Assembly (NCBI RefSeq): GCF_014859505.1
Contig: NZ_JACUUD010000001.1
Span: forward strand, 1-64,000
Reading direction: 5' to 3'
Length of the DNA stretch: 64,000 nt
Source: Halomonas sp.
GTDB lineage: Bacteria > Pseudomonadota > Gammaproteobacteria > Pseudomonadales > Halomonadaceae
Shown in pieces: positions 39,340 to 48,132 of the stretch (position 1 is the first letter of the stretch; every line of letters begins with the position of its first letter). Below the pieces are notes generated by a model. The model did no database searches and was not told the DNA's origin. It worked only from the letters and a program-made list of their open reading frames with translations. Position numbers and translations under genes: made by a program.

Positions 39340-39798
39340 ATGCCAACGCCCCCCCAGCGCTCCATCCACAGCCGCGCCGCCGTTGCGGGCCACCCGCTGC
39401 ATCCCGTGATGATTCACTTCCCGGTGGCCGCCCTGCTCGCCCTGGTCGCCAGCGACCTGGGCTATCTCTATACGGGGGACCCCTTCTGGACCCGCGCCTC
39501 GCTGTGGCTGGCCGGGGTGGGCGCCTTCGGCGGCTGGATCGCCAGCCTGGCCGGCCTCATCGATCTGGTGACGGTCAAGCGCATTCGCCGCCTGATCACC
39601 GCCTGGAGCCACGCCATGGTGGCGGTGGTGTTGCTCTCGCTGGCCTCCCTGAACTGGTTGTGGCGCTTCGCGGGGGAGGCCCTGCTGCCCTGGGGGCTGG
39701 TATTGAGCCTGGCCTCTGCGGCGCTTATCGCCCTGGCCGGTTTTCTTGGCGGACAGCTGGTCTACGAACACGCGGTGGGCGTGGATCTGGACGACTGA
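39340..39798 (+). CDS. DUF2231 membrane protein
   Basis: Protein of 152 residues with four membrane helices and the DUF2231 start pattern GHPLHPVMIHFPVA, whose two histidines could bind heme or metal. The family is often found beside cytochrome and oxidase genes. The ATG at 39340 has AGGGA upstream. It diverges from the oxidase subunit II gene with a 24-bp gap, far too short for two independent standard promoters, and converges with the CopD/HemJ-like gene. Confidence 0.82.
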   Translation: MPTPPQRSIHSRAAVAGHPLHPVMIHFPVAALLALVASDLGYLYTGDPFWTRASLWLAGVGAFGGWIASLAGLIDLVTVKRIRRLITAWSHAMVAVVLLSLASLNWLWRFAGEALLPWGLVLSLASAALIALAGFLGGQLVYEHAVGVDLDD

Positions 39799-39833
39799 CG
39801 GCAGACGACTCGACATTCGCTCTTCTCCCGGGC

Positions 39834-40256
39834 TCAGAGTTCCGGCTTGGCCAGCACCAGGCCGACTACCGCCAGCATGGCGAGCCCGGCAACGCCGCCA
39901 GTCAGCATGGCGCCGGCGGCCACCCACCTTGGCTGACCATGCTCCAGGCGCAGCAGCAGCCAGCCGCACAGCCCGTGAGCCAGCACCATGGCACTCACCG
40001 CCAGCAGCTTGAGCACCAGCCAGGGGCCGGCCAGGTCGTGGAGCAGGAACAGCAGGGTGCCTGAGGCAATGGTGAGCAGCGCGGCAGGGCTCGCCAGGCT
40101 GTTGTAGAGCAGGCGTGGCAGCGGCGGCGCGGCGGGCGAAAAGCCCTGGGCCACTCGCTCCGGCCGGGCCAGCTGACAGAGCAGCGCCGGCAGGTAGAGC
40201 AGCAGCCCGCACCAGCTCACCAGGGCGATGATATGCAGGAACTTGATCCAGGGCAT
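39834..40256 (-). CDS. CopD/HemJ-like four-helix membrane protein
   Basis: Protein of 140 residues with four membrane helices. The first carries KFLHIIALVSW and the third KLLAVSAMVLAHG, the histidine-bearing helices shared by CopD-like proteins and the protoporphyrinogen oxidase HemJ. An Arg/Lys pattern specific to HemJ is not clear enough to choose between them. AAGGA precedes the ATG. A role in heme or copper provision to the neighbouring oxidase is inferred from location. Confidence 0.75.
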   Translation of the reverse strand: MPWIKFLHIIALVSWCGLLLYLPALLCQLARPERVAQGFSPAAPPLPRLLYNSLASPAALLTIASGTLLFLLHDLAGPWLVLKLLAVSAMVLAHGLCGWLLLRLEHGQPRWVAAGAMLTGGVAGLAMLAVVGLVLAKPEL

Positions 40257-40354
40257 GGGCGTCCTTGCGACGACGCCGGCCCGCGGCCGGCAACACCCTC
40301 ACCCTAGTCCAGCGGCGCCGAAGCCACCAAATGCCACCTCAACGCCGTGGCCGA

Positions 40355-41947
40355 TCAGCCGAACAGGCCCTGGCTTCTCAGGTAGTCATCGTAGCTGCCA
40401 CTGAAGTCGGTGATCCCCGACTCGTTCATGTCGAGGATGCGGGTGGCCAGGGAGGCGACGAACTCGCGGTCGTGGCTGACGAAGATCAGGGTGCCCGGGT
40501 AATTCTCCAGGGCCAGGTTGAGCGCCTCGATGGACTCCATGTCCAGGTGGTTGGTGGGCTCGTCCATCAGCAGCACGTTGGGACGGGTCAGGATCAGCTT
40601 GCCGAACAGCATGCGCCCCTGCTCGCCGCCGGAGATCACCTTGACCGACTTGCCGATATCGTCGCTGGAGAAGAGCATCCGCCCCAGGGCGCCGCGGATC
40701 ACCTGCTCCCCGCCGTCGGTCCACTGGGCCATCCACTCGAACAGGGTCGCGTCGTTGGCGAAGTCGTCGGCGTGGTCCTGGGCGAAGATGCCCAGGTCGG
40801 CGCTGTCGGTCCATTTCACGCTGCCGGACAGCGGCGCAAGCTCGCCGGCCAGGGTGCGCAGCAGCGTGGTCTTGCCGATGCCGTTGGGGCCGATGATGGC
40901 GATGCGCTCGCCGGCTTCCACGGTCATGCCGAAGCGCTCGATCAGCGGCGCCTCGCCGGGGTAACCCTGGGTGAGCCCCTCCACGTTGACCGCATTGCGA
41001 TGGATCTTGCGCGCCTGCTCGAAGCGGATGAAGGGGCTGACACGGCTGGAGGGCTTGATCTCCTCGAGCTTGATCTTGTCGATCTGGCGCGCCCGGGAAG
41101 TGGCCTGCTTGGCCTTGGAGGCGTTGGCCGAGAAGCGGCTGACGAAGGCCTGCAGATCGGCGATCTGCGCCTTCTTCTTGGCGTTGTCGGCATGCTGGCG
41201 CTCGCGGGCGGCGGTGGCCGCGGTCATGTACTCGTCGTAGTTGCCCGGGAACAGACGGATCTCGCCGTAGTCCAGGTCTGCCATATGGGTACAGACGCTG
41301 TTGAGGAAGTGGCGGTCATGGGAAATGATGATCATGGTGCTGTTGCGCGCCTTCAGCATCCCTTCCAGCCAGCGAATGGTATTGATATCCAGGTGGTTGG
41401 TGGGTTCGTCGAGCAGCAGCACGTCGGGGTCGGCGAACAGCGCCTGGGCCAGCAGCACGCGCAGCTTCCAGCCCGGGGCCACCTCGCTCATGGGCCCCGT
41501 GTGCTGCTCGAGGGGAATGCCGAGCCCCAGCAGCAGCTCACCGGCCCGGGCCTCGGCGGTATAGCCGTCGAGTTCGGCGAAGCGAACCTCCAGGTCGGCC
41601 ACCGCCATGCCGTCTTCCTCGCTCATTTCGGGCAGCGAGTAGATGCGCTCGCGCTCGGCGGCCACCCGGGAAAGCTCGGCATTGCCCATGATCACGGTGT
41701 CGATGACCCGCTCGTCCTCGTAGGCGAACTGGTCCTGACGCAGCTTGCCGAGCCGGGCGCCGTTCTCGACCATCACCTGGCCCGAGGAGGGCTCCAGGTC
41801 GCCACCGAGGATCTTCATGAAGGTGGACTTGCCGCAGCCGTTGGCCCCGATCAGGCCGTAGCGGTGGCCGTTGCCGAACTTGATGGAGACGTTCTCGAAC
41901 AGGGGCTTGGCCCCGAACTGCATGGTGATGTTGGCGGTGGAGATCAA
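40355..41947 (-). CDS. ybiT: ABC-F ATPase, YbiT-like
   Basis: Soluble tandem ABC protein of 530 residues without membrane helices. The two ATPase domains have GANGCGKST and GPNGIGKTT Walker A loops and two [22 protein letters not shown]alker B stretches, joined by the charged linker typical of ABC-F proteins. Sequence along the whole length follows E. coli YbiT, including [13 protein letters not shown] and the YLRSQG end. ABC-F proteins act on ribosomes in translation. The best start is TTG at 41947, aligned with the YbiT N-terminus; no clear ribosome-binding site is seen. Confidence 0.94.
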   Translation of the reverse strand: MISTANITMQFGAKPLFENVSIKFGNGHRYGLIGANGCGKSTFMKILGGDLEPSSGQVMVENGARLGKLRQDQFAYEDERVIDTVIMGNAELSRVAAERERIYSLPEMSEEDGMAVADLEVRFAELDGYTAEARAGELLLGLGIPLEQHTGPMSEVAPGWKLRVLLAQALFADPDVLLLDEPTNHLDINTIRWLEGMLKARNSTMIIISHDRHFLNSVCTHMADLDYGEIRLFPGNYDEYMTAATAARERQHADNAKKKAQIADLQAFVSRFSANASKAKQATSRARQIDKIKLEEIKPSSRVSPFIRFEQARKIHRNAVNVEGLTQGYPGEAPLIERFGMTVEAGERIAIIGPNGIGKTTLLRTLAGELAPLSGSVKWTDSADLGIFAQDHADDFANDATLFEWMAQWTDGGEQVIRGALGRMLFSSDDIGKSVKVISGGEQGRMLFGKLILTRPNVLLMDEPTNHLDMESIEALNLALENYPGTLIFVSHDREFVASLATRILDMNESGITDFSGSYDDYLRSQGLFG

Positions 41948-42051
41948 GGAGAGGGTCCGGTCGGTGCATGGAAGGGGCGCGATTGTACCGGTTCTAGGCG
42001 CGCGTCACACCGTGGAGGGACCCGAAAGGGCCATTGAAGATGGCTGAATCG

Positions 42052-42161
42052 CTCGGGGCTGTTCCGGCGACAAGCCTGCGGGGAGGCGCTGTGAATACCT
42101 CCTTGTACGCTACCGACGCCATCCCTGGCGTAGGACCTCCCCTTCGGCTTGTCCCCGGCGC
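42052..42161 (-). repeat. Intergenic hairpin repeat, copy 1
   Basis: A ~110-bp element able to fold into a long hairpin: outer stem GACAAGCC (42069-42076) / GGCTTGTC (42146-42153), second stem GGGGAGG (42080-42086) / CCTCCCC (42136-42142), and inner hairpin ACGCCA-TCCC-TGGCGT (42116-42131). It matches the element at 50448-50558 along its length in inverted orientation. It lies upstream of ybiT and downstream of the GIY-YIG-like gene. Confidence 0.85.
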
Positions 42162-42238
42162 CCCTCGCTATAGATAACGGCGCTAGCCCTGGCCGGCCCG
42201 AAACGCCGGGGCCGCGCATCATGCCGCAGGAGGGTGAC

Positions 42239-42670
42239 TCAGTCCTGACGCTCCACGTTGAAGATGCTCTGCAGCTTGTGCTTCTTGCCGTAGATATGCA
42301 CCGTGGTCTCGTCGAAGGGAAAGCGCTCCAGGTAGGGACTCTTGGCATTGAAGCGCGGCTTGTGGGCGTTGATCATCGCCGCGGCCAGGCGCTCGCGGTT
42401 GGCGCTGCCGCAGAGGCCCACGGCATACCAGATCTCCTCGTCGGGCTGCGGGAAGGCGTGCCACGTCTCCCGCATCTCGTCGTGCTGGATGCCGTACCGG
42501 GCGCTGCGATGCTCGCCCACGTAGAGCAGCTCCTGAACGTCCATCTCCTCGGTCTCGGGGTCCTTCGCCGCACGGAACACGCAGTAGATGCCGGATTCGT
42601 CCGGCGCCTCCCCGAGGGTCTCCTCGGTCCAGTAGCCCAGCATCTTGGGGGATAGCATCTGATCGGTCAT
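42239..42670 (-). CDS. GIY-YIG-like protein without the catalytic Glu
   Basis: Protein of 143 residues. The order SGIYCVF, LLYVGEH, R/H-containing helix (HDEMRETW), and RERLAAAMINAHKPRFN follows the GIY-YIG nuclease fold. The glutamate expected four residues before the Ile of the final helix is replaced by Ala, so nuclease activity is doubtful. GAGGAGG precedes the ATG at 42670. It follows the helical-bundle gene by 10 bp, so the two form an operon. Binding to nucleic acid without cutting, or a different chemistry, is possible. Confidence 0.7.
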   Translation of the reverse strand: MTDQMLSPKMLGYWTEETLGEAPDESGIYCVFRAAKDPETEEMDVQELLYVGEHRSARYGIQHDEMRETWHAFPQPDEEIWYAVGLCGSANRERLAAAMINAHKPRFNAKSPYLERFPFDETTVHIYGKKHKLQSIFNVERQD

Positions 42671-42680
42671 GATGGCCTCC

Positions 42681-43145
42681 TCAGTAGTCCTCGAGTCGTT
42701 GCATATCCCTGGCGATGCGACGCACCTCGGCCTCGTGCCCCTTGGAGAGCGCCTCGAAGAAGGCCGTCTCCTCGCTGCCGGCGGCCAGTTCGGCACGATG
42801 GGCATAGAGGTCCTGAAGGGTCCGATGAGCCGTCAGCGCCGTGGAGAGCACGCTCTGGACGGTCTCGCAGTCGATGCAGTCGGGCAGGCGTTCGAGCACC
42901 GGCGGGTGGGGGAAATCGGCGGGGTCGTCGAACCAGGTCTCCAGTACCTGGCTGTGGTCGGTGCCGTCCTCCAGATACCCGGTCAGGTCGTTCTCCATCT
43001 TGCGCTCATGCTCCGCCAGATACTCCAGCGCCATGCGCACGCGCTCCTCCACGCCACCCCCGGCCAGCGCCGTGAACCGCTCGGCAAGTCGTCGATGGTA
43101 GCCGGCGGCCCAGGTGACCAACTCCTTTACCTGATGAAAACGCAT
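42681..43145 (-). CDS. Helical-bundle protein, ferritin/hemerythrin-like
   Basis: Protein of 154 residues, predicted to be almost entirely helical, with His and Glu placed in helices as EYLAEHERKME and SKGHEAEVRRI, plus two cysteines in DCIDCE. The spacing recalls carboxylate-bridged or hemerythrin-type metal sites, but I cannot match a named family. A strong GAGGAGGAG ribosome-binding site precedes the ATG. Co-transcribed with the GIY-YIG-like gene. Confidence 0.65.
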   Translation of the reverse strand: MRFHQVKELVTWAAGYHRRLAERFTALAGGGVEERVRMALEYLAEHERKMENDLTGYLEDGTDHSQVLETWFDDPADFPHPPVLERLPDCIDCETVQSVLSTALTAHRTLQDLYAHRAELAAGSEETAFFEALSKGHEAEVRRIARDMQRLEDY

Positions 43146-43289
43146 GACTGCTCCTCCTCATCGTTGTCGTCATCGCGGCCGCTCTGCCGCCCTGCTCCTG
43201 TCTTTATCCTAGCCAAGGCGGGCGGCGCCTGCTTGACGTATATCAACGACAGGCAATGAAGGGTGCTGATGTCGGAACTCATGGCTGCA

Positions 43290-43763
43290 CTAGCGCAGCA
43301 GGGAGGCCTCGACGGCCACGAAATCGTTGGCGGCGCGCACCAGGGAATCGGCGGTGAGACGCGCCACCCCGACCACAGTCACCCGGATGCCGAAGCGCTC
43401 GCGCAGGCGGTCCACCAGCAGGTCGAAGTCGCCGTCGCCGGAGACCAGTACCAGGTGGTCGACAAGCGGCCCCGCCTCCATGGCGTCCAGGGCGATGCCG
43501 ACGTCCCAGTCACCCTTGGCGGAGCCGTCGCGGCGCTGGATGAAGGGCTTGAGCCTGACGTCGAAACCGATGCCGCGCAGGATATCCTGGAACTGTCGCT
43601 GGCGGGGGTCGCCGCGATCCACCGCGTAGGCGTTGGCCACCACCACCTCGCGACCGGCGGCGAAGCGCGCCCAGAAGGCGTGGTAGTCGAAGTGCCGGCC
43701 AAAGGCCTCGCGGGTGGTGTAGTAGACGTTCTGCACGTCGACGAAGAGGGCGACACGCTCCAT
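43290..43763 (-). CDS. NYN domain protein (LabA/DUF88 family)
   Basis: Protein of 157 residues made of one PIN-like NYN domain. Acidic residues of the presumed metal site appear in LFVDVQN, KGDWDVGIALDA, and SGDGDFDLLVDRLRE. Members are thought to act as RNases. The start at 43763 (MERVALFVD) gives the full domain; GAGG lies upstream. It follows the RND pump gene on the same strand, 74 bp downstream, and could be on the same transcript. Confidence 0.88.
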   Translation of the reverse strand: MERVALFVDVQNVYYTTREAFGRHFDYHAFWARFAAGREVVVANAYAVDRGDPRQRQFQDILRGIGFDVRLKPFIQRRDGSAKGDWDVGIALDAMEAGPLVDHLVLVSGDGDFDLLVDRLRERFGIRVTVVGVARLTADSLVRAANDFVAVEASLLR

Positions 43764-43837
43764 GGGGCTGGCCTCGACCGGGAAGGAGGCCCTCAGCGTG
43801 ACACAGTCGCCGCCTCGCCGTCGCGATCCGCGTCCCG

Positions 43838-46800
43838 CTAGCGCCTCTCCGGCTCGGCGCCATCGAAGGGTATCCGCATCAGCAGCGAGTAGAGCACCGG
43901 CACCACGCAGAGGGTGATCAGCGCCGCGGCCAGCAGGCCGGAGATGATGGTGATCGCCATGGGCGCCCAGAGCAGCCCCCCGCCCATCCACAGCGGCAGC
44001 AGGCCGCCGCTGGTGGTCAGGGTCGACATCAGCACCGGGCGCAGGCGCCGCCGCCCCGCCTCGAGGATCGCCTCCCGGGGGGAGTGCTCCTCGCGCTCCA
44101 GATCGATGCGGTCGATCAGCACGATAGCATTGTTGATGACGATGCCGGCGAGCGACACCACGCCCAGGAAGGTCATGATGCCGAAGTGGGAGCCGGTGAT
44201 GGTCAGGCCGAAGACCACCCCGATCAGCGACAGCGGGATGGTGGCCAGGATGATCAGCGGCCGGCGCAGGGAGTTGAACTGCACCACCAGCAGCAGCAGG
44301 ATCGCCATGGCGCCGATGGGCAGCTTCTCGGCGATGGAGGCCGTGGCGATGCGCGACGACTCCACCTCGCCGCCGAACTCGAAGAAGACGCCGTCGGGCC
44401 AGGTCGCCTGCTCGGCTTCCAGCCAGGGACGCAGCTCGCCCGCCACCCCGGCGGCGGTGATCCCCGGCGCCAGCTCCGCCTCCACGGCGATGGTGCGGAA
44501 ACGGTCCCGGCGCAGGATACGCGCCGGCCCCCAGTCGAGCTCGACCTCGGCCACCTGGGCCAGGGGCAATCCCACTCCGCCGCCGGCGGGCAGCACGGTG
44601 ACGCCCTCCAGGTCGTCCGGCGTGCGCGCCTCGCCGCGCTCGTTGCGCAGCTGGATCGGCACCAGGGTGTCGCCGTCGCGGAAGGTGCCCACGGTCATGC
44701 CGGAGAGCGCCGTCTGCAGGCTCAGCGCCACGTCGCGCTCGGTGACGCCGGCGCGCAGCGCCCGGGCCGGGTCGACCTCGATGCGCAGGCGCTTGATCCA
44801 CTCCCCCCAGTCGTCTCGCACGTTGCGGGTGCCGGGCTCCTCGGCTACCCGCTGGCGCACCTGTTCGGCGATGCGCCGCAGGGTCGCCTCGTCGTCACCG
44901 GAGATCCGCACCGCCAGCGGCACCGTCACCGGCGGGCCGAAGCTGGTGGCGGCCACCGTCGCCTGCAGGTCCGGGAAGCGTTCGGTGAGCCAGGTATCGA
45001 GGCGTTCGATCACCCCGTCCACCGCCTGCCAGCGGTTGGCCTGCAGCAGCAGGAAGGCGTACTCGGGGCTCGGCGGCTCCGGCGCATGGTTGATGATGTA
45101 GCGGTCGCCGCCGAAGCCGATGAAGCTGCCCCAGCGGTCGACCCCGTCGCGGACCCACTCGCCCGCCGCGTCGCGCTCGGCGGCCAGTTCCTCGGCCAGG
45201 AAGGCCTCGACCTCCTCCACCACTGCCCGGGTGCGCTCGATGGGCGCCGAGAAGGGCAGGCGCAGCTCCACGGTCACGAGGGTGCGCTCCGCCTGGGGGA
45301 AGAAGATCTTGGGCAGCGGCCCGAAGCCCAGCCAGGCAAGCACAAGCAGGCCGCCCACCGCAGCCAGGGTCAGGGTGCGGTGGCGCAGCAGGGCCAGCAG
45401 CAGGCGGCGATAGCCGGCGTAGACCCGCTCGGCCAGGCGCGCCGAGAGCCCCGGGCGCGACTCGCGCTCATCCTCGCCCTCCTTGCCTCCGTTCTCGTGG
45501 TCCTGGCGCGGGTTGTCCTCGTCCTTCGGCGTCACCTTGATAAAGGCCACGCAGAGCAGCGGGATCATGGTCAGCGACAGCAGCCAGGAGGAGAGCAGCG
45601 TGATGGTCACCACCTGGAACAGCGAGCGGGTGTACTCCCCCACGTCGGAGACCGCCAGGAACTGGGGCAGGAAGGCCGCCGCCGTGGTCAGCGAGGCGGT
45701 AAGCAGCGGGAAGCGCAGCTGGCGAGCCGAGTCCAGCGCCGCCTCGCGCACGGTGCGCCCTTCCCTGGCCGACACCTGGATCGACTCCACCATGACGATG
45801 GCGTTGTCCACCAGCATGCCCAGCGCGATGATCAATGCCCCGAGCGACACCTGGTCCAGGCCGATGTCGAACAGCCCCATGAAGGCCAGGCAGGCGAGAA
45901 TCGCCGAGGGCACCAGGCTCGCCACGATCAGCCCGGTGCGCAGCCCCAGGAACAGCAGCATCACCAGGCAGACCAGGGCCACCGCCTGCAGCAGGTTGAC
46001 CAGGAACTCGTTGATACGCTCCTCGACCCGGTCCGGCTGGTTTGCCAGCACCTCGAATTCCAGGCCCACCGGAAGCTCCCGCTCGAGGCGCTCGATGGCG
46101 CCCTGGACCTGCTCGCCCAGGTCGAGGATATTGCCCCCCTCGCGCATGGCGATGGCCATGGCCAGGCCCTGGACGCCGTTGGCGTGGTAGCGGGTCATGG
46201 GCGGCTCGGCATAGCCGTGGCGCACCTCCATCAGCAAGTCCAGGGGCACCAGGGTGCCATCGGGCAGCGGCAGCAGCGCCCGGCGTATGTCATCGATGTG
46301 GGTGAAGTTGCCGGTGGGCTCAAGGATCATGCGCTCGTCGCCGGTGCGGATCGCCCCGCCGGGCAGCACGATGTTGCGGGCCGCCAGCAGCTGGGCGAGG
46401 CCCTGGGGCGAGACGCCGAGATCCGCCAGGCGAGCCTCGCTGTATTCCAGGAAGATGCGCTCCTCGGCGTAGCCGTGGAGATTGACCTTGGCCACGTCGT
46501 CGAGCATCAGCAGCCGGTCGCGGACGTCGTCGGCCACCGCCTTGAGCTCCGCCTGCTCATAGCCCTCGCCGGTGAGCGAGAGCATGATGCCGAAGACGTC
46601 GCCGAACTCGTCGTTGATGATGGGCGGCAGGGCCTCGTCGGGCAGCCGGCCCCGGGCATCGCCCACCTTGCGGCGCAGCTTGTCCCAGCCGGCCCGGACA
46701 TCACTGACGTCGGGGCGCAGCTCCACGCGGATGATGGAGACCCCGGCCCGGGAGGTGCTCTCCACGTGGTCGAGCTCCGGCATCTCCATGATAGCGGTCT

Positions 46801-47002
46801 CCAGCGGGTCGGTGACCAGCTGCTCGACCCGCTCCGGGGTGGCCCCGGGCAGGTAGGTGACCACCTGGGCCACGCGCACCGTCACCGCCGGGTCCTCGGC
46901 CTGGGAAATGGAGAGGTAGCTGATCACCGCCCCCAGCAGGACGACCAGCAGCCCGGCGATGGTCACCCGGTTGTAGCGCAGCGCGGCCTCGGTGAGGGTC
47001 AC
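43838..47002 (-). CDS. RND efflux pump, inner-membrane permease
   Basis: Protein of 1054 residues with the twelve-helix RND topology: helix 1 at 15-35, a large periplasmic loop (about 40-335), helices 2-7, second loop (about 570-870), helices 8-12. The proton-relay helix reads GMLVDNAIVMVE, with a single Asp-Asn pair in place of the Asp-Asp of AcrB. The cytoplasmic loop after helix 6 is highly charged (DEDNPRQDHENGGKEGEDERE). It overlaps the adaptor stop by four bases. Together with the adaptor and TolC-like proteins it should export small molecules; substrates cannot be told. Confidence 0.93.
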   Translation of the reverse strand: MTLTEAALRYNRVTIAGLLVVLLGAVISYLSISQAEDPAVTVRVAQVVTYLPGATPERVEQLVTDPLETAIMEMPELDHVESTSRAGVSIIRVELRPDVSDVRAGWDKLRRKVGDARGRLPDEALPPIINDEFGDVFGIMLSLTGEGYEQAELKAVADDVRDRLLMLDDVAKVNLHGYAEERIFLEYSEARLADLGVSPQGLAQLLAARNIVLPGGAIRTGDERMILEPTGNFTHIDDIRRALLPLPDGTLVPLDLLMEVRHGYAEPPMTRYHANGVQGLAMAIAMREGGNILDLGEQVQGAIERLERELPVGLEFEVLANQPDRVEERINEFLVNLLQAVALVCLVMLLFLGLRTGLIVASLVPSAILACLAFMGLFDIGLDQVSLGALIIALGMLVDNAIVMVESIQVSAREGRTVREAALDSARQLRFPLLTASLTTAAAFLPQFLAVSDVGEYTRSLFQVVTITLLSSWLLSLTMIPLLCVAFIKVTPKDEDNPRQDHENGGKEGEDERESRPGLSARLAERVYAGYRRLLLALLRHRTLTLAAVGGLLVLAWLGFGPLPKIFFPQAERTLVTVELRLPFSAPIERTRAVVEEVEAFLAEELAAERDAAGEWVRDGVDRWGSFIGFGGDRYIINHAPEPPSPEYAFLLLQANRWQAVDGVIERLDTWLTERFPDLQATVAATSFGPPVTVPLAVRISGDDEATLRRIAEQVRQRVAEEPGTRNVRDDWGEWIKRLRIEVDPARALRAGVTERDVALSLQTALSGMTVGTFRDGDTLVPIQLRNERGEARTPDDLEGVTVLPAGGGVGLPLAQVAEVELDWGPARILRRDRFRTIAVEAELAPGITAAGVAGELRPWLEAEQATWPDGVFFEFGGEVESSRIATASIAEKLPIGAMAILLLLVVQFNSLRRPLIILATIPLSLIGVVFGLTITGSHFGIMTFLGVVSLAGIVINNAIVLIDRIDLEREEHSPREAILEAGRRRLRPVLMSTLTTSGGLLPLWMGGGLLWAPMAITIISGLLAAALITLCVVPVLYSLLMRIPFDGAEPERR

Positions 47003-48132
47003 GGCGAGGCCTCCGCATCGACGCGATGGTCATCGATCAGCCGTGCCCGCATGCCGTCATGCAGCCGGCTCATGCCCGCCACGATCAGCGACTCGCCGGG
47101 GGCGAGGCCGGCCACCACCTCCAGGCGCTCGCCGTGGCGCCTGCCCAGGGTCACGTTGCGGCGCCGCACCGTCGCCTCGCGACCGTTATTGACAGCGTGA
47201 CCCACCGATTCATCGGACTCGGCGACGTAGACATAGTGGCCGTCGATGTCCTGCTGCACCGCCACCATGGGCACCCAGAGGCCGCTGCCGGGACCGCCCA
47301 GCGGCAGCGTCAGCTCCGCTGCCATGCCGGGACGCAGCCGCTCGCGCTCGTCATCGGAAAGGTTGATCAGCCTGACCCGCAGCGGCCAGGTGGCCTGGCG
47401 CGGGTCCACCGGCAGGCCGATCTCGGTGACCTCGCCGGCCAGAGCGAGGTCGGCCAGGGGCAGGTGCACCCGCACCGGCGCCCCGACCACCAGCGCACCG
47501 AGCAGGTCCTCGGAAAGGGCAGCACGCACCTCCAGGTCATCGCCGCAGGCCAGCACCAGCACCGGCTGGCCCGCGGCGACGTTCTCGCCGGTCTCGGCCA
47601 GGCGGGTGGCCACCCGGCAGTCGCCGGGGGCCGCCAGCCGCGTGAAGGAGAGCTGGCGGTCCGCGAGGGCCAGGGCGTCGCGGGCGCCGTCGCGCTGGGC
47701 GCGGGCTGCCTCCACCTGGGCCTGGGCGGCGTCCAGGTCACGGGCCGGAGCGCTGCCGGCCTCATAGAGGCGCCTCGCGCGCTGCCACTCGGCCTCGGCG
47801 TTGGCCGCCGCCGCCTCGGCGCCGGCCAGGGCCGAGTGGGCGCGGTCGCGCTGCAGGCGCAGGTCGGTGGCCTCGAGGCTGGCCAGCGGCTGGCCGGTCT
47901 CGACGGCATCACCCACGGACACCTCGTGCGACGCGAGTTGACCTGCCACCCGGAAGCTGAGGCGTCGGTTGGCGGCGGCCTCCAGGCGGCCCGGCAGCTC
48001 TCGCTCGGCCTCGACTCCGCTGGTCTCCAGGATCAGGGTGCGTACCGGACGCATCGGTGGCTCCTCCACCGCCTCCTCGGCGCAGCCGGCCAACAGCAGC
48101 AGTCCCGCCAGCAGGGTGGTACGGATGATCAT
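46999..48132 (-). CDS. RND efflux periplasmic adaptor, lipoprotein
   Basis: Membrane-fusion protein of 377 residues with a lipobox (LLLAGC), a lipoyl/barrel-sandwich domain (RVAGQLASHEVSVGDAV and later RLAETGENVAAGQPV), a long helical hairpin (about 100-165, Ala/Glu/Arg-rich) that meets the TolC channel, a beta-barrel domain and a membrane-proximal domain ending in VVAGLAPGESLIVAG. Overlaps at both ends (ATGA) couple its translation to the TolC-like and pump genes. Confidence 0.94.
   Translation of the reverse strand: MIIRTTLLAGLLLLAGCAEEAVEEPPMRPVRTLILETSGVEAERELPGRLEAAANRRLSFRVAGQLASHEVSVGDAVETGQPLASLEATDLRLQRDRAHSALAGAEAAAANAEAEWQRARRLYEAGSAPARDLDAAQAQVEAARAQRDGARDALALADRQLSFTRLAAPGDCRVATRLAETGENVAAGQPVLVLACGDDLEVRAALSEDLLGALVVGAPVRVHLPLADLALAGEVTEIGLPVDPRQATWPLRVRLINLSDDERERLRPGMAAELTLPLGGPGSGLWVPMVAVQQDIDGHYVYVAESDESVGHAVNNGREATVRRRNVTLGRRHGERLEVVAGLAPGESLIVAGMSRLHDGMRARLIDDHRVDAEASP

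Noticed and set aside
39316..40302. Extension of oxidase subunit II frame upstream to 40302
   Set aside because: The upstream part is an antisense shadow of DUF2231 and overlaps the CopD/HemJ-like gene in another frame; its translation is Pro/Gly/Arg-rich, and the protein is complete from 39315.
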